DNA from: Streptomyces griseus subsp. griseus | GTDB lineage: Bacteria > Actinomycetota > Actinomycetes > Streptomycetales > Streptomycetaceae | NCBI RefSeq assembly: GCF_000720255.1 | Contig: NZ_JOJE01000025.1 | Coordinates: 47,946 to 111,945 of the forward strand | Direction of reading: 5' to 3' | Length of the DNA: 64,000 nt | Shown here: positions 1 through 9,774 of the stretch, piece after piece | Position numbering within the stretch: the stretch's first letter is position 1 | Layout: each line of letters opens with the position of its first letter | The notes under the pieces: model-generated | Told to the model about the DNA's origin: nothing | Database searches by the model: none | The model's input: the letters and a program-made list of their open reading frames with translations, nothing else | Translations under genes and position numbers: made by a program

Positions 1-92
1 GAAGGTCCTACGATCGGCTGCGGGATCTGGCGCTGTCCCCGTCGGACTCGCCGGCGTTCATCAGGGACGTACTGGAGGAGCACAGATCATGA
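1..92 (+). CDS. XRE/Scr1-type regulator, C-terminal end (partial)
   Basis: The frame is open from base 3 to a TGA at 90-92, giving the last 29 codons of a gene that begins outside the window. The tail (YDRLRDLALSP then AFIRDVLEEHRS) resembles the end of the DUF5753 domain that follows an N-terminal helix-turn-helix in Streptomyces Scr1-type regulators. The stop overlaps the ATG of the DUF397 gene by four bases, which is the usual arrangement for such regulator/DUF397 pairs. The family call rests on this short tail and the neighbour only. Confidence 0.75.
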   Translation, partial: RSYDRLRDLALSPSDSPAFIRDVLEEHRS

Positions 93-310
93 AGCAGACC
101 CCCGACCTCAGCACCGCCCTCTGGCGCAAGTCGAGCTACAGCGACGGGGGAGCCAACAACCGCGTCGAGGTGGCCGTCGGCCACACAGACCTCGTCCCTG
201 TCCGCGACAGCAAGATCCCGGCAGCCAGTGCGCTGCTGTTCTCGGCCGCCTCCTGGTCCGTGTTCGTGGACGGGGTCAAGGGAGAGACGGGGCTGTACAC
301 CTTCGGGTGA
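89..310 (+). CDS. DUF397 domain protein
   Basis: A 73-residue protein with the DUF397 hallmarks: WRKSSYSDGGANN near residue 12, a central VPVRDSKIP block and a terminal LLFSAASWSVFVDGVK. Family members are small partners of XRE/DUF5753 regulators in Streptomyces; some such pairs influence development or antibiotic production, and others behave like toxin-antitoxin modules. The ATG overlaps the upstream stop (ATGA), so translation is probably coupled. The position after NN that is often cysteine (NNCVEVA) is arginine here. The protein has a short C-terminal extension (GETGLYTFG). Confidence 0.88.
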   Translation: MKQTPDLSTALWRKSSYSDGGANNRVEVAVGHTDLVPVRDSKIPAASALLFSAASWSVFVDGVKGETGLYTFG

Positions 311-445
311 CATCGCTCGGAGTTCTTGACCGGCGATGCTGCGCCACCAGTGAGCTGATCTTGTGCCCAGGACACAGACGACTGATCCCGGAAGTGCGAG
401 GCGGCTACGGTCGTAGACACGGCGCGTCGAAGGAGGGCATCGGCC

Positions 446-793
446 ATGACTGCTCATGCTACGGACGCCGATCCGGTCATCCCTCCCATGCCCGAGCGGA
501 CGCCGAAGGCGCTGCGTGAGGCCATCGCCGAGCATGCCCCCGTGCTCCTTCCTGACTTCGACGAGCACTGGAAATGGGCGATTGCCGACACTTACGACCT
601 TGGCCCCGTGCCGGCGTTCATGGCCCGCTGGTGGGGTGGGTACGCCATCGCCCGCGACCCCAGGCTCGACGCGCACGTGCAAGATCTCGAGCACCGCGCC
701 GCAGAGTCCACCGACATCGCCGAAGCCCGGGCCCTGCTCGAAGAGGTGGCGAAGATTCGCTATCGGGTGCGAGAACTGGAGCCCGGCGAGTGA
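446..793 (+). CDS. Small conserved protein, DUF6247-like (possible antitoxin-type partner)
   Basis: The product has 115 residues and follows a good ribosome site (AAGGAGGG at about 430-437). The segment RTPKALREAIAEHAPVLLPDF followed by a basic/aromatic helix resembles small actinobacterial DUF6247-type proteins, but I cannot confirm the family by eye. The C-terminal half (residues about 75-112) is a charged helix that could form a coiled coil. The gene overlaps the next one by four bases (GTGA), so the two are probably co-translated. Two small coupled genes of this kind suggest a toxin-antitoxin-like couple. No catalytic motif is visible. Confidence 0.6.
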   Translation: MTAHATDADPVIPPMPERTPKALREAIAEHAPVLLPDFDEHWKWAIADTYDLGPVPAFMARWWGGYAIARDPRLDAHVQDLEHRAAESTDIAEARALLEEVAKIRYRVRELEPGE

Positions 794-1149
794 CCGACGG
801 TTTCATGGGGCCGCCTTGTCAGATGGACTGGCGGCTCGATGCTTTCGCTGCCCGCGAAGCGCTGTCGGCGTATGCACAGAAGATGGTCGACGCCGCGCGT
901 GCCGAACTGGTCACGGCGAAAGATCCGTATTTCCGAGGCATCGAGACGGATGCCGATCTTCCCGACGGCATGATGGTCAGACGGGACCGTTCCAGCGATC
1001 CGAAAGGCCGTCACATCTTCTTCTTCGACGACGGAAACGGCTGGCTGAAGTACGTCTTCGTGCCCCGCGTCGAAGATCCCCAGATCGTGGTTGAGGAGAT
1101 CTTCTGGCAGGGTGCCGAACCCCCTACGGAAGCTCCGGCGGAGCCATAG
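790..1149 (+). CDS. Small hypothetical protein coupled to the preceding gene (possible toxin-type partner)
   Basis: Reading from the GTG at 790, which overlaps the previous stop, gives 119 residues; an ATG at 805 is the alternative start. The sequence has a helical N-terminus (residues about 15-40) and a later strand-rich block (RHIFFFDDGNGWLKYVFVP), followed by an acidic, proline-rich tail. The layout of a helix and then strands is reminiscent of small RelE/ParE-like folds, but no diagnostic residue supports that. Its last 26 bases overlap the convergent histidine-kinase gene. The function is unknown. Confidence 0.5.
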   Translation: MTDGFMGPPCQMDWRLDAFAAREALSAYAQKMVDAARAELVTAKDPYFRGIETDADLPDGMMVRRDRSSDPKGRHIFFFDDGNGWLKYVFVPRVEDPQIVVEEIFWQGAEPPTEAPAEP

Positions 1150-2593
1150 GCGCCCCCGGCAGCCGTACCGTCACCACCGTCCCGCCGCCCTCCGCGCGGG
1201 CCAGTGTCACCTCGCCGCCAGACTGCTGGACCGTACGGGCCACGATGGACAGGCCCAGGCCAGAGCCCGGGAGGGCCCGCGCGCTCGGCGAGCGCCAGAA
1301 GCGGTCGAAGACGTGGGGGAGTTCCTCGGCGGGGATGCCGGAGCCGTGGTCGCGGACGCTCAGGACGCCCTCGCTGAGCTGCACCTCGATCGTGCCGGCC
1401 TCCGGGCTGAACTTCACCGCGTTGTCGAGGATGTTGACGATCGCCCGCTCCAGCGCGGCCGGTTCCGCCCGTACGTACCAGGGGGCGAGGGACGCCGTGA
1501 TCGTCAGTTCCGGGCCGCGCAGGCGCGCTCTGCGCAGGGCCGCCTCGACCGTGTCGTCCAGCGACACCACCTGGACGCGTTCACCACGCTGCCCCTCCGA
1601 GCGGGACAGCTCCTGCAGGTCACCGATCAGCGATGCCAGCTCCGTCACCTGCGCCTTCACCGACGCCAGCAGCGCCTTGCGGTCCGCCTCGGGGATCGGG
1701 CGGCCCGTCTCCTCGCTGCGGGTGAGGAGTTCGATGTTGGTGCGCAACGAGGTCAGGGGTGTACGGAGTTCGTGGCCCGCGTCCGCGATCAGCTGCTGCT
1801 GCAGCTCCCGCGAGCTCGCCAGCGCCGACGTCATCGAGTTGAAGGAACGCGACAGGCGCGCCACCTCGTCCTCGCTGGCGTCGTCGACCGGGATACGGAT
1901 GCTCAGGTCCTCCGTGCGGGCGACGTGCTCCACGGCCTCCGTCAGCTTGTCGACCGGACGCAGCCCCGCCCGCGCCACCGCCAGGCCCGCCGCGCCCGCG
2001 CCGATGACTCCGAGACCGGAGACGAGGAGCAGGATCAGGGCGAGCTCGTTCAGGGTGGACTGGGTGCTCTTGAGGGGGACCGCGATGAGGAGAGCGGCCT
2101 GGGGGAGCGGCTGCGGCTCGCTCCCCGGGCCCTGACTGACGTACAGCGGGGTGGTCAGCACCCGTACCGCGTTGCCGTCCTGGTCCGTGCCGTTGCGCTT
2201 GACCTCCCTCCGGGGCGACCCCTCCTTGACGAGGTCCTTGTCCGCCCCGGTGACCTTGACCGTGCCCTCGGAGTTCGACGAGACGCACGTCTTGCCGTCC
2301 GCCGTCACGAGCTGGAGGTAGAGGTCCCGCACCCGGAAGTCACGGCGGGTGTCCACCGGTGCGCTGGGGCAGTCGGCGAGGGTGTTCACGACACCGGAGG
2401 CCGGCTGGACCCCCGCCGCCTGCTGCAGATCCTCATCGAGCTGGTCGTACAGCTTGCCCTGCACGATGAACCAGCACGTCACCGAAGCCGCCGCCACCGC
2501 GAACGCCACCGCCGCCGCGACCAGCAGGGCCAGCCGGGAGCGGATCGGCAGGGAGCGGAACCGGCGTACGAGCCCGTGCGTCCAGGCACTCAC
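1124..2593 (-). CDS. Sensor histidine kinase, MprB-like
   Basis: This 489-residue membrane kinase starts at a GTG that overlaps the regulator stop (GTGA). It has one membrane helix near residues 20-45, an extracytoplasmic domain to about 165, a second helix ([17 protein letters not shown]) and a HAMP linker. The dimerisation/phosphoacceptor helix contains [13 protein letters not shown], where the histidine is phosphorylated. The ATPase domain has [11 protein letters not shown] (N box), GSGIP (G1), FDRFWR (F box) and GSGLGLSIV (G2). Architecture and pairing match MprB/CseC-type envelope-stress sensors. The neighbouring HtrA-like protease supports this, because mycobacterial MprAB controls the HtrA-type protease PepD. 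Confidence 0.95.
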   Translation of the reverse strand: MSAWTHGLVRRFRSLPIRSRLALLVAAAVAFAVAAASVTCWFIVQGKLYDQLDEDLQQAAGVQPASGVVNTLADCPSAPVDTRRDFRVRDLYLQLVTADGKTCVSSNSEGTVKVTGADKDLVKEGSPRREVKRNGTDQDGNAVRVLTTPLYVSQGPGSEPQPLPQAALLIAVPLKSTQSTLNELALILLLVSGLGVIGAGAAGLAVARAGLRPVDKLTEAVEHVARTEDLSIRIPVDDASEDEVARLSRSFNSMTSALASSRELQQQLIADAGHELRTPLTSLRTNIELLTRSEETGRPIPEADRKALLASVKAQVTELASLIGDLQELSRSEGQRGERVQVVSLDDTVEAALRRARLRGPELTITASLAPWYVRAEPAALERAIVNILDNAVKFSPEAGTIEVQLSEGVLSVRDHGSGIPAEELPHVFDRFWRSPSARALPGSGLGLSIVARTVQQSGGEVTLARAEGGGTVVTVRLPGAPMAPPELP

Positions 2594-3324
2594 TCAGCGC
2601 CGCCCTGCCGCAGTACGTACCCCACGCCCCGAACCGTGTGCACGAGCCGCGGCTCGCCGCCCGCCTCGGTCTTGCGGCGCAGGTACATGACGTACACGTC
2701 GAGGGAGTTGGACGACGGCTCGAAGTCGAAGCCCCAGACCGCCTTCAGGATCTGCTCGCGGGTGAGGACCTGGCGCGGGTGCGCCATGAACATCTCCAGG
2801 AGCGTGAACTCGGTGCGGGTGAGCTCCACCGGGCGCCCGGCCCGGGTCACCTCGCGCGTGGCGAGGTCCATGCGCAGGTCGGCGAAGGTGAGGGTGTCGT
2901 CCTCCTCGACCGCGTCCGCGACGGCCGCCGCGTAGGAGCTGCGGCGCAGCAGCGCGCGGACCCGGGCGAAGAGTTCGTCCAGTTCGAAGGGCTTGACCAG
3001 GTAGTCGTCGGCGCCCGCGTCGAGCCCGGTGACGCGGTCGCCGACCGTGTCACGGGCGGTCAGCATCAGGATCGGGGTGGTGTCGCCGGCGCCGCGGATG
3101 CGGCGGGCGGCGGTCAGACCGTCCATGCGGGGCATCTGGATGTCGAGGACGACCAGGTCGGGGCGGTAGGCCGTGGCCTTGTCCAGGGCGTCCGCGCCGT
3201 CGACCGCGACCTCCGTGTCGTAGCCCTCGAAGGCGAGGCTGCGCTGGAGTGCTTCGCGTACCGCCGGCTCGTCGTCGACGATCAGGATGCGCTGGGGGTC
3301 ACGGTCGCCTTCGGCGGGGCTCAT
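2590..3324 (-). CDS. OmpR-family response regulator, MprA-like
   Basis: The protein has 244 residues. The receiver domain starts with [14 protein letters not shown] (acidic pair) and carries the phosphorylatable aspartate in [13 protein letters not shown] and the conserved lysine in [11 protein letters not shown]. After an acidic linker comes an OmpR winged helix ([16 protein letters not shown], then [14 protein letters not shown]) that binds DNA. It is the first gene of the two-component operon and overlaps the kinase start. It probably controls envelope-stress genes, perhaps the HtrA-like protease upstream. The start at 3324 is an ATG, and no earlier in-frame start is attractive. Confidence 0.95.
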   Translation of the reverse strand: MSPAEGDRDPQRILIVDDEPAVREALQRSLAFEGYDTEVAVDGADALDKATAYRPDLVVLDIQMPRMDGLTAARRIRGAGDTTPILMLTARDTVGDRVTGLDAGADDYLVKPFELDELFARVRALLRRSSYAAAVADAVEEDDTLTFADLRMDLATREVTRAGRPVELTRTEFTLLEMFMAHPRQVLTREQILKAVWGFDFEPSSNSLDVYVMYLRRKTEAGGEPRLVHTVRGVGYVLRQGGAE

Positions 3325-3418
3325 GGGCTCGGAATCCTCGGGTGCGGTGGGACGACAGGGGCGGGCGGAACGGCTTCAGCCTCGCATGATTCCCGGTGGC
3401 AGGGTGTGGGAGAAGGGG

Positions 3419-3598
3419 TCAGCCGCGGGCCGGTGCACGGCGGCGGCCGCGGGCGGTCGCCCGGTGGGCCTTCGCCGTGCGGGACGCCACCTCCGGCGCC
3501 CGGCCCGCCGGCGCGTGCAGTGCGTACGCCACGCCGAGGGCCAGGCCGAGATCGGCCGCGCCGACGCCGGTCACCGGGTGCGAAACCTGCTTGATCAT
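3419..3598 (-). CDS. Small basic protein downstream of the HtrA-like protease
   Basis: The predicted product has 59 residues. The ATG at 3598 is preceded by GCAGGAG at a good distance, which decides this start over the longer frame to 3706. The N-terminal half (VGAADLGLALGVAYALHAPAG) is short and hydrophobic, and the C-terminal third is very rich in Arg and Ala. It lies 25 bases after the protease gene on the same strand and is probably co-transcribed with it. I do not recognise a family; a membrane-associated partner of the protease is possible but unsupported. Confidence 0.55.
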   Translation of the reverse strand: MIKQVSHPVTGVGAADLGLALGVAYALHAPAGRAPEVASRTAKAHRATARGRRRAPARG

Positions 3599-3623
3599 GA
3601 CGTACTCCTGCGGTCGCGGTGGC

Positions 3624-4649
3624 TCAGTTGTCGGAACCGCCGGCCCGCAGGCTCGACAGGTCGGACTTGACGGTGTTGATCGGGATGGCGAAGCCGAGGC
3701 CGACACTGCCCGCGTCGGAGGAGGAGTCGGAAGCCGCCGAGTACATCGCGGAGTTGATGCCGATGATGTTGCCGTTCATGTCGATCAGCGCGCCGCCGGA
3801 GTTGCCGGGGTTCAGCGAGGCGTCCGTCTGGATCGCCTTGTACGTCGTCGTCGACGAACCGGTGTCGCCGTTGAACTGCTGACCGCCGAACGAGAACGGC
3901 CAGCCGCCGCCCCGCTGCTGCTGCTCCTGCTGGCCCTCCTCGGTGGGCACGGTCACGTCACGGTTCAGGGCCGAGACGATGCCGCTGGTGACGGTGCCGG
4001 ACAGGCCCTCGGGCGAGCCGATCGCCACGACCGAGTCGCCGACGCTCACGGCGGAGGAGTCGCCGAGGCCGGCCGTCTTCAGGCCGGAGGCGTTCTCCAG
4101 CTTGATCAGCGCCAGGTCCTTCTTGCTGTCCGTGCCGACGACGTTCGCGGTGTACGTCTTGCCCTCGCTGGTCCTCACCTTGACCGACGAGGCGCCGGCT
4201 ATGACGTGGTTGTTGGTGATGATCTCGCCGTTGCTGGTGATGATCACGCCGGATCCGGTGGACTCACCGGAGTTCGAGGTCGCGTTGATCTCGACGATGC
4301 TCGGGCTGACGGCGGCGGCGACCGCCGCGATGTCGCCCTTCTTGCTCGACGGCACCACGCTCGTGGTGGTGCTGCTCGCGGTGGCCTGGTCCTTGCCGGT
4401 CAGCTCCTGGATGCCGTAGGCCGTGCCGCCGCCGATCGCCGCGGCGACGATCGCGACGGCGGCGAGCAGCGCGACCGGGCCGCGGTTGCGCTTCCTCCTC
4501 GGCGCGGGCGGAGGCACGGGTGCCTGGGCCACCGTCGGCTGGTACGGCGGCGGAGGCGGCCACTCCGGGTTCACCGGGGCGGAAGACACCTGCTGCTGGT
4601 TCTGGTACGGGTTCTCGTACTCGCCGCTGCGGCGGATGCTGTCGGTCAT
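3624..4649 (-). CDS. Membrane-anchored HtrA/DegP-like serine protease without a visible PDZ domain
   Basis: The protein has 341 residues from the ATG at 4649 (MTDSIRRSGEYENPYQ). A proline/glutamine-rich cytoplasmic N-terminus is followed by one membrane helix (VALLAAVAIVAAAIGGG) and an extracellular trypsin-fold domain. The catalytic triad is readable: His in IITNNHVIAG, Asp in SKKDLALIKL and Ser in NPGNSGGAL. HtrA family members degrade or refold misfolded envelope proteins. The protein ends at FAIPINTVKSDLSSLRAG, just where a PDZ domain normally begins, so the regulatory PDZ appears to be absent. The MprAB-like system beside it is a plausible regulator. Confidence 0.92.
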   Translation of the reverse strand: MTDSIRRSGEYENPYQNQQQVSSAPVNPEWPPPPPYQPTVAQAPVPPPAPRRKRNRGPVALLAAVAIVAAAIGGGTAYGIQELTGKDQATASSTTTSVVPSSKKGDIAAVAAAVSPSIVEINATSNSGESTGSGVIITSNGEIITNNHVIAGASSVKVRTSEGKTYTANVVGTDSKKDLALIKLENASGLKTAGLGDSSAVSVGDSVVAIGSPEGLSGTVTSGIVSALNRDVTVPTEEGQQEQQQRGGGWPFSFGGQQFNGDTGSSTTTYKAIQTDASLNPGNSGGALIDMNGNIIGINSAMYSAASDSSSDAGSVGLGFAIPINTVKSDLSSLRAGGSDN

Positions 4650-4918
4650 GGAACAGAGAGTGACGCCCGACCATGAGAGCTTCCTGAGTGCTCGCTGAGA
4701 AGCCCGACAGAACCTCGTATGCCCGATATAAGGGCGGCCGGGAGCGCTCCCGGCGGTCCCGGGAAACGGGAGGTTGCGCCGGGATGAGATCGCGGTGGGC
4801 GACAAAGGAAACCTTGTCGGACCTGTCGTGAAGGACGTGTGCAAAGGGGCTGTCGGGGCGCAATCTTGCTTGGTTCAGCCACCAGCCACCTCCCCTCAGC
4901 CCACTTCAGGAGCCTTGA

Positions 4919-6676
4919 GTGATACGTGCCCTGCGCGGCCGCTGGAGACGCCCCGTCACGGCGCTCCCCGCGGCCGCCCTCGCACTCGCACTGAGCTGCG
5001 CCGGCCTTCTCGCCGCCCAGCCCGCGACCGCGGCGGACGGACCGGCCGGACTGCCCGACGCGGGCGTCGCCGCCCAGTCGCAGACCCCGCAGCCGACCGC
5101 CTCCACCGAGGAACTGCACGACCGCGTCATCGCCGCGGCGAAGACCCAGGCGACTGTGACGACCAAGCCGTCCCAGTCGCCCTTCATCATCGGCGGCGGC
5201 GAGACGACGATCTCCAGTGCCCCGTGGATGGTCCAGCTCGCCTACTACGACGACACCACCGGCGACGGCTACTTCTGCGGTGGCACCCTGGTCGCCCCCG
5301 ACAAGGTCCTCACCGCCGCCCACTGTGTCGCGGGTCTGAACTGGGCGAAGAACGGCGCCGTCCTGGCCGGCACCGCCACCCTGAACGACCCGAGCGCCGG
5401 TGACGCGGCCGGCGTCTGGCGCCAGTGGACCCACCCCCACTTCAACGGCGACACCCTCCAGAACGACATCGCGGTCCTCACCCTCGACCGTCCGCTGGAG
5501 GAACCCTGGCTGCGCCTGGCCGCGTCCAACGACAGCGCCCTGTACAAGGCGGGCACCAGCGCCAAGGTCTACGGCTGGGGCCTGACCTCCGGCGCCGACG
5601 GCGCCGACCTGTCGGCCAAGCTGCGCACCGCCACCCTTCCGCTGGTCGCCGACTCCACCTGCGACAGCGCGATGCAGTCGGTCCTCGGCAAGGACGCCTT
5701 CATCGAGGGCTCCATGATCTGCGCGGGCACCCCCGCCACCGGCACCGACGAGGGCACCACCAGCCCCTGCAACGGTGACTCGGGCGGCCCGCTGGTCGTC
5801 GGTAACAAGATCGTCGGCATTGTCTCCTGGGGCGTCTCCGGCTGCACCGCCCAGGGCGCCTACCCGGTCTTCACCAAGGTCTCCTCGTACACCTGGGCCG
5901 CCCAGCCCCGCATCGACGACGCCGACCTGTCCTACGACGGCCGCGCCGACCTCCTCGCCCGCACGCCCTCCGGCGGCCTCTTCGAGCAGGACAGCAAGGG
6001 CACCTCACTGGCCCAGCGCGCCTTCCAGGGCAGCGGCTACCAGACCATCAGCTGGGGTCTGCAGGCCGACCTGGACCGGGACGGCTTCCAGGACCTGATC
6101 ATCCGGGACAAGACCGACGGCAAGCTGTACCGCAGCTACCTGGACCACGCCTCCGGCGAGGCCACCTGGATGCAGGTCAGCTCCGTCTGGGGCGGCTACA
6201 AGTCCTACGCCATCCCGGGCGACCTCACCGGCGACGCCCGCCCCGACCTGGTCGCCGTCGACACCGACGGCTCGGTCTACCTCTACCCCGGCAAGGGCAA
6301 CGGCCAGTTCTACGCCAAGGTCAAGGTCGTCGACCGAGCCTGGAAGGGCGTGCAGATCTTCGGCCACGGCGACCTCTCCGGCGACGGCAAGGCCGACCTC
6401 CTGGTCCGCAACGGCTCGGGCGTCCTCTACCTCTACCGCGGCACCCAGCAGCAGAACACTCCGTGGTCCGCCCGCGTCCAGGCCCGCACCGGCTTCACCT
6501 TCACGTCCTACGTGGCCAACGGCGACGTCACCGGCGACGGAATCGCCGACCTCATCACCCGCGACGCGTCCGGCAACCTCTGGCTCTACCCCGGCACGAA
6601 CAAGGCGTCGACCAGTCTCTTCGCCTCACGCATCAAGCTGGGCACGGGCTTCAACCAGTACAACTTGCTGTTCTGA
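4919..6676 (+). CDS. Secreted trypsin-like serine protease with FG-GAP/VCBS repeats
   Basis: The product has 585 residues and starts at a GTG after AGGAG. A signal peptide (RRPVTALPAAALALALS, cleaved near ATAADG) is followed by a propeptide. The S1 trypsin domain begins at about IIGGGETT and carries TAAHC (His), NDIAVLTL (Asp) and GDSGGPL (Ser). From about residue 340, several repeats with DxxxDGxxDLLxR calcium-binding-like loops form an FG-GAP/VCBS beta-propeller segment, with the last repeat near residue 540. The protein is probably an extracellular protease with a carbohydrate- or protein-binding propeller. It stands alone, divergent from the HtrA gene and followed by a strong hairpin. Confidence 0.95.
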   Translation: MIRALRGRWRRPVTALPAAALALALSCAGLLAAQPATAADGPAGLPDAGVAAQSQTPQPTASTEELHDRVIAAAKTQATVTTKPSQSPFIIGGGETTISSAPWMVQLAYYDDTTGDGYFCGGTLVAPDKVLTAAHCVAGLNWAKNGAVLAGTATLNDPSAGDAAGVWRQWTHPHFNGDTLQNDIAVLTLDRPLEEPWLRLAASNDSALYKAGTSAKVYGWGLTSGADGADLSAKLRTATLPLVADSTCDSAMQSVLGKDAFIEGSMICAGTPATGTDEGTTSPCNGDSGGPLVVGNKIVGIVSWGVSGCTAQGAYPVFTKVSSYTWAAQPRIDDADLSYDGRADLLARTPSGGLFEQDSKGTSLAQRAFQGSGYQTISWGLQADLDRDGFQDLIIRDKTDGKLYRSYLDHASGEATWMQVSSVWGGYKSYAIPGDLTGDARPDLVAVDTDGSVYLYPGKGNGQFYAKVKVVDRAWKGVQIFGHGDLSGDGKADLLVRNGSGVLYLYRGTQQQNTPWSARVQARTGFTFTSYVANGDVTGDGIADLITRDASGNLWLYPGTNKASTSLFASRIKLGTGFNQYNLLF

Positions 6677-6695
6677 ACATCAGGGTCTCAGTGAA

Positions 6696-6717
6696 CCGCG
6701 CCCCGAAAGGGGCGCGG
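6696..6717 (+). terminator. Rho-independent-type hairpin after the trypsin gene
   Basis: A perfect 9-bp GC stem (CCGCGCCCC / GGGGCGCGG) closes on a GAAA tetraloop, 20 bases after the protease stop. No T-run follows, as is common in Streptomyces. Confidence 0.75.
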
Positions 6718-6787
6718 GGCGCTGTCGATGTGCGGCTCCGCCGCGTGGGCGCGACGAGCCACACCCCACCCGCACGCGCGAGCCGGC

Positions 6788-7810
6788 CTAAGCACACCCA
6801 CACGACCGGCGCACCACCAGCCGTGACGGGAACACCTTCAGCCGCTCCCGCCGGGAACCGGCAACCCGCACACCGTCATCCAGCACCAGATCCACCGCCG
6901 CCCGAGCCATCGCCGACCGGTCCGACGCCACCGTCGTCAACCGAGGATCGGCCAGCCCCGCCTCCTTGATGTCGTCGAAGCCGACGACACCCAGCTCTCC
7001 CGGCACATCGATCCGCAGCTCACGGGCCGCCCGCAGCAAGCCGATCGCCTGGTCGTCGGTGGAGCAGAAGACGGCCGGCGGCCGCTGCGGCCCGGAGAGG
7101 ATCTCCAGCGCGACCTGGTACGCGTCGTACCGGTTGTACGGCGCCTCGAAGAGCCGTCCCTCCGTCGAGATCCCCGCCTCGGCCATCGCCCGGCGCCAGC
7201 CCTCGACGTGGTCGGAGACGGGGTCGCCGACCGAGGGGGTCTCGGCGGTGCCGCCCATACAGGCGACGTACTCGTAGCCGTGCTCCAGCAGGTGCCGTAC
7301 GGCGAGCTGCGCGCCGCCCAGGTCGTCCGTGACGACGGCGACGTCGTCGATGGCCTCGGGCCGCTCGTGCAGCAGGACGACCCTCGCGTCCCACGCCTCG
7401 ATCTCCGCGGCGGCCTGGTCGTTCAGCGCGTGGCTGACCAGGATGAGCCCGGAGACGCGCATGCCGAGGAACGCCCGCAGATAGTGGACCTCGCGCTCAG
7501 CGACGTAGTCGGTGTTCCCGACGAGCACCATTTTTCCGCGCTCGGAGGCCGCCTGCTCGACCGCGTGCGCCATCTCCCCGAAGAAGGGCTGGCGCGCGTC
7601 CGGGATGATCAGTCCTATGAGATCCGTGCGCCGGGACGCCATCGCCTGGGCGACCCGGTCCGGGCGGTACCCCAGCTCCTTGATCGCGGCGAGGACACGC
7701 TCGCGCGTGGCCGGGGCGACCGGCCGGGGTCCGTTGTTGATGACGTAACTGACGACGGCGGTGGAAGTTCCCGCAAGTCGCGCCACATCATCCCGAGTCA
7801 CCTTGGCCAC
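6788..7810 (-). CDS. LacI-family transcriptional regulator
   Basis: This 340-residue repressor starts at a GTG at 7810. The N-terminal helix-turn-helix and hinge ([21 protein letters not shown], then [16 protein letters not shown]) are typical of LacI/GalR proteins. Residues about 60-335 form the periplasmic-binding-protein-like sensor domain ([28 protein letters not shown]). The effector is probably a sugar or related small molecule. No transporter or sugar enzyme is adjacent, so the ligand and targets cannot be inferred. It is followed, in the same direction as glnR, with an intervening gap of 107 bases. Confidence 0.93.
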   Translation of the reverse strand: MAKVTRDDVARLAGTSTAVVSYVINNGPRPVAPATRERVLAAIKELGYRPDRVAQAMASRRTDLIGLIIPDARQPFFGEMAHAVEQAASERGKMVLVGNTDYVAEREVHYLRAFLGMRVSGLILVSHALNDQAAAEIEAWDARVVLLHERPEAIDDVAVVTDDLGGAQLAVRHLLEHGYEYVACMGGTAETPSVGDPVSDHVEGWRRAMAEAGISTEGRLFEAPYNRYDAYQVALEILSGPQRPPAVFCSTDDQAIGLLRAARELRIDVPGELGVVGFDDIKEAGLADPRLTTVASDRSAMARAAVDLVLDDGVRVAGSRRERLKVFPSRLVVRRSCGCA

Positions 7811-7917
7811 GCGCGGAGTCTACGCGGATGGACCCGCTCTGGGCAGGGCGTCAGGGGCCACAGCTGTGCGAAGGCAACGCCCCACCCGGGCGTCGCGACG
7901 CCCTGCCCGGGCGTCCG

Positions 7918-8697
7918 CTAGGCCTCCGCGCGGGCCTCTGCCGCGTCCAGCGCGGCCGTATCGTCCGCATCTTCCGATTTTGCCCGGTCTGCCTTGGCCT
8001 TGGCCTCCTCGGTCGCCCGCTCGACCTTCTCCGGCGTAACGAATCGATAACCGACGTTCCGGACGGTTCCGATCAGCGACTCGTGCTCGGGGCCGAGCTT
8101 GGCGCGCAGCCGTCGTACGTGCACGTCGACCGTGCGGGTGCCGCCGAAGTAGTCGTAGCCCCACACCTCCTGCAGCAGCTGCGCGCGCGTGAAGACGCGG
8201 CCCGGGTGCTGTGCGAGGTACTTCAGGAGCTCGAACTCCTTGAAGGTGAGGTCCAGGACCCGGCCCTTGAGCTTGGCCGAGTACGTCGCCTCGTCGACCG
8301 AGAGGTCGCCGTTGCGGATCTCCATCGGGGAGTCGTCGTTGACGATCTGCTGCCGGCCCATGGCCAGCCGCAGCCGGGCCTCCACCTCCGCGGGACCTGC
8401 GGTGTCGAGGAGGACGTCGTCGATGCCCCAGTCGGCGGTGACGGCGGCGAGGCCGCCCTCGGTGACGACGAGGACGAGCGGACAGCCGGGGCCGGTCGAC
8501 CGCAGCAGCTGGCACAGGCTGCGGACCTGTGGGAGGTCGCGGCGGCCGTCGATCAGGATGACGTCGGCACCGGGGGTGTCGACGAGAGCGGGTCCCTCCG
8601 CCGGGGCGACCCGCACGTTGTGCAGGAGCAGGCCAAGGGCGGGGAGCACCTCCGTCGACGGCTGGAGGGCATTGGTCAGGAGCAGCAGAGAACTCAT
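7918..8697 (-). CDS. glnR: GlnR, global nitrogen response regulator
   Basis: The protein has 259 residues. The ATG at 8697 has a near-perfect ribosome site (GAGGAGG), which rejects the longer frame to 8745. The N-terminus ([16 protein letters not shown]) and the atypical receiver domain match actinobacterial GlnR. The receiver keeps Asp50 (ILIDGRRDL) but lacks the full phosphorylation pocket. The C-terminal winged helix ([14 protein letters not shown], then [14 protein letters not shown]) is OmpR-like. GlnR activates glnA, glnII, amtB and other nitrogen-assimilation genes in Streptomyces. The C-terminal tail is an Ala/Lys/Asp-rich extension. It is a single gene, divergent from the hydrolase gene. 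Confidence 0.95.
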   Translation of the reverse strand: MSSLLLLTNALQPSTEVLPALGLLLHNVRVAPAEGPALVDTPGADVILIDGRRDLPQVRSLCQLLRSTGPGCPLVLVVTEGGLAAVTADWGIDDVLLDTAGPAEVEARLRLAMGRQQIVNDDSPMEIRNGDLSVDEATYSAKLKGRVLDLTFKEFELLKYLAQHPGRVFTRAQLLQEVWGYDYFGGTRTVDVHVRRLRAKLGPEHESLIGTVRNVGYRFVTPEKVERATEEAKAKADRAKSEDADDTAALDAAEARAEA

Positions 8698-8867
8698 ACG
8701 TCTGGTTCCTCCTCGGTCCCTGCGAGGACGTGGGCGGTACGGCAACTGCTCTGCGATCCCGGGGCCCGTACACCTGCGGTTTTCCGCTTCGTATACAACG
8801 CTTCCGAAAGCACAAAAGGACCCGGGGGCTACGCTGCCCGAGTCCTCTGTCCAGCAGAATAGCCCAC

Positions 8868-9728
8868 ATGAGCACTGGTCGGGCAGGTCATGTGGCGCGA
8901 TCCACCACTCGTCCGCATGGCGAGACGCCCAGACGGAGCCCTTTGCGGACGTTTCTGCGCACGGTCGACGGCGTATCGATCAATTCCGTATACGAGCCGG
9001 GTGAGGTCGTATACGACGCTCGGCGGACACCTTCTGTCGGCCTCGTGTTCGTGATCGCACACGGATTCACCGGCGCTGTGGACCGGCCACATGTACGACG
9101 GGTGGCGCGTGCCTTCGCCCGTCACGGAGCCGTGGTCACCTTCTCCTTCCGCGGGCACGGCGCGTCGGGCGGGCACTCCACCGTCGGCGACCGCGAGGTG
9201 TACGACCTGGCGGCCGCGGTGCGCTGGGCCCGCGAACTCGGGCACACGCGCGTGGTCACCGTCGGCTTCTCCATGGGCGGCTCGGTGGTGCTGCGGCACG
9301 CGGCGCTGAACGGCGGGGACAAGCACGACGACCCGGCCCGTACGGACGCGGTGGTCTCCGTCAGTGCGCCGGCCCGCTGGTACTACCGGGGGACCGCCCC
9401 CATGCGGCGGTTGCACTGGCTGGTGACCCGGCCCGAGGGGCGGCTCGTGGGCCGCTACGGGTTCGGTACCCGCATCCACCGCCGCGAGTGGGACCCGGTG
9501 CCCCTCTCCCCGGTGGAGGCGGTCCCACGGATCGCGCCGACCCCGCTGCTCATCGTGCACGGCGACCGGGACGGCTACTTTCCCCTCGACCACCCCCGGA
9601 TGCTCGCGGCCGCAGCCGGTGACCACGGGGAACTGTGGCTGGAACCCGGCATGGGGCACGCCGAGCACGCGGCGCACGACGTGCTGCTGGCCCGCATCGC
9701 GGACTGGGCGGCAGCGCGAGCGGGCTAG
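8868..9728 (+). CDS. Alpha/beta hydrolase
   Basis: From the ATG at 8868 the product has 286 residues. The alpha/beta-hydrolase fold is clear: an oxyanion segment FVIAHGFTG, a nucleophile elbow GFSMGGSVV (Ser), and a late aspartate/histidine region ([11 protein letters not shown] and GMGHAEHA). The substrate is unknown; monoacylglycerol-lipase-like or general esterase activity is typical for this class. The start is uncertain because no strong ribosome site precedes it. It is divergent from glnR and followed closely by the MoaD-like gene. Confidence 0.88.
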   Translation: MSTGRAGHVARSTTRPHGETPRRSPLRTFLRTVDGVSINSVYEPGEVVYDARRTPSVGLVFVIAHGFTGAVDRPHVRRVARAFARHGAVVTFSFRGHGASGGHSTVGDREVYDLAAAVRWARELGHTRVVTVGFSMGGSVVLRHAALNGGDKHDDPARTDAVVSVSAPARWYYRGTAPMRRLHWLVTRPEGRLVGRYGFGTRIHRREWDPVPLSPVEAVPRIAPTPLLIVHGDRDGYFPLDHPRMLAAAAGDHGELWLEPGMGHAEHAAHDVLLARIADWAAARAG

Positions 9729-9774
9729 CCTGACCGTGTACACCGCCGAGTCTGATCGCTGATTGAGGAAACCG

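Noticed and set aside
1091..2935. 614-codon plus-strand frame across the kinase/regulator genes
   Set aside because: It is antisense to a well-supported two-component operon and is Arg/Ala-rich shadow sequence from high GC.
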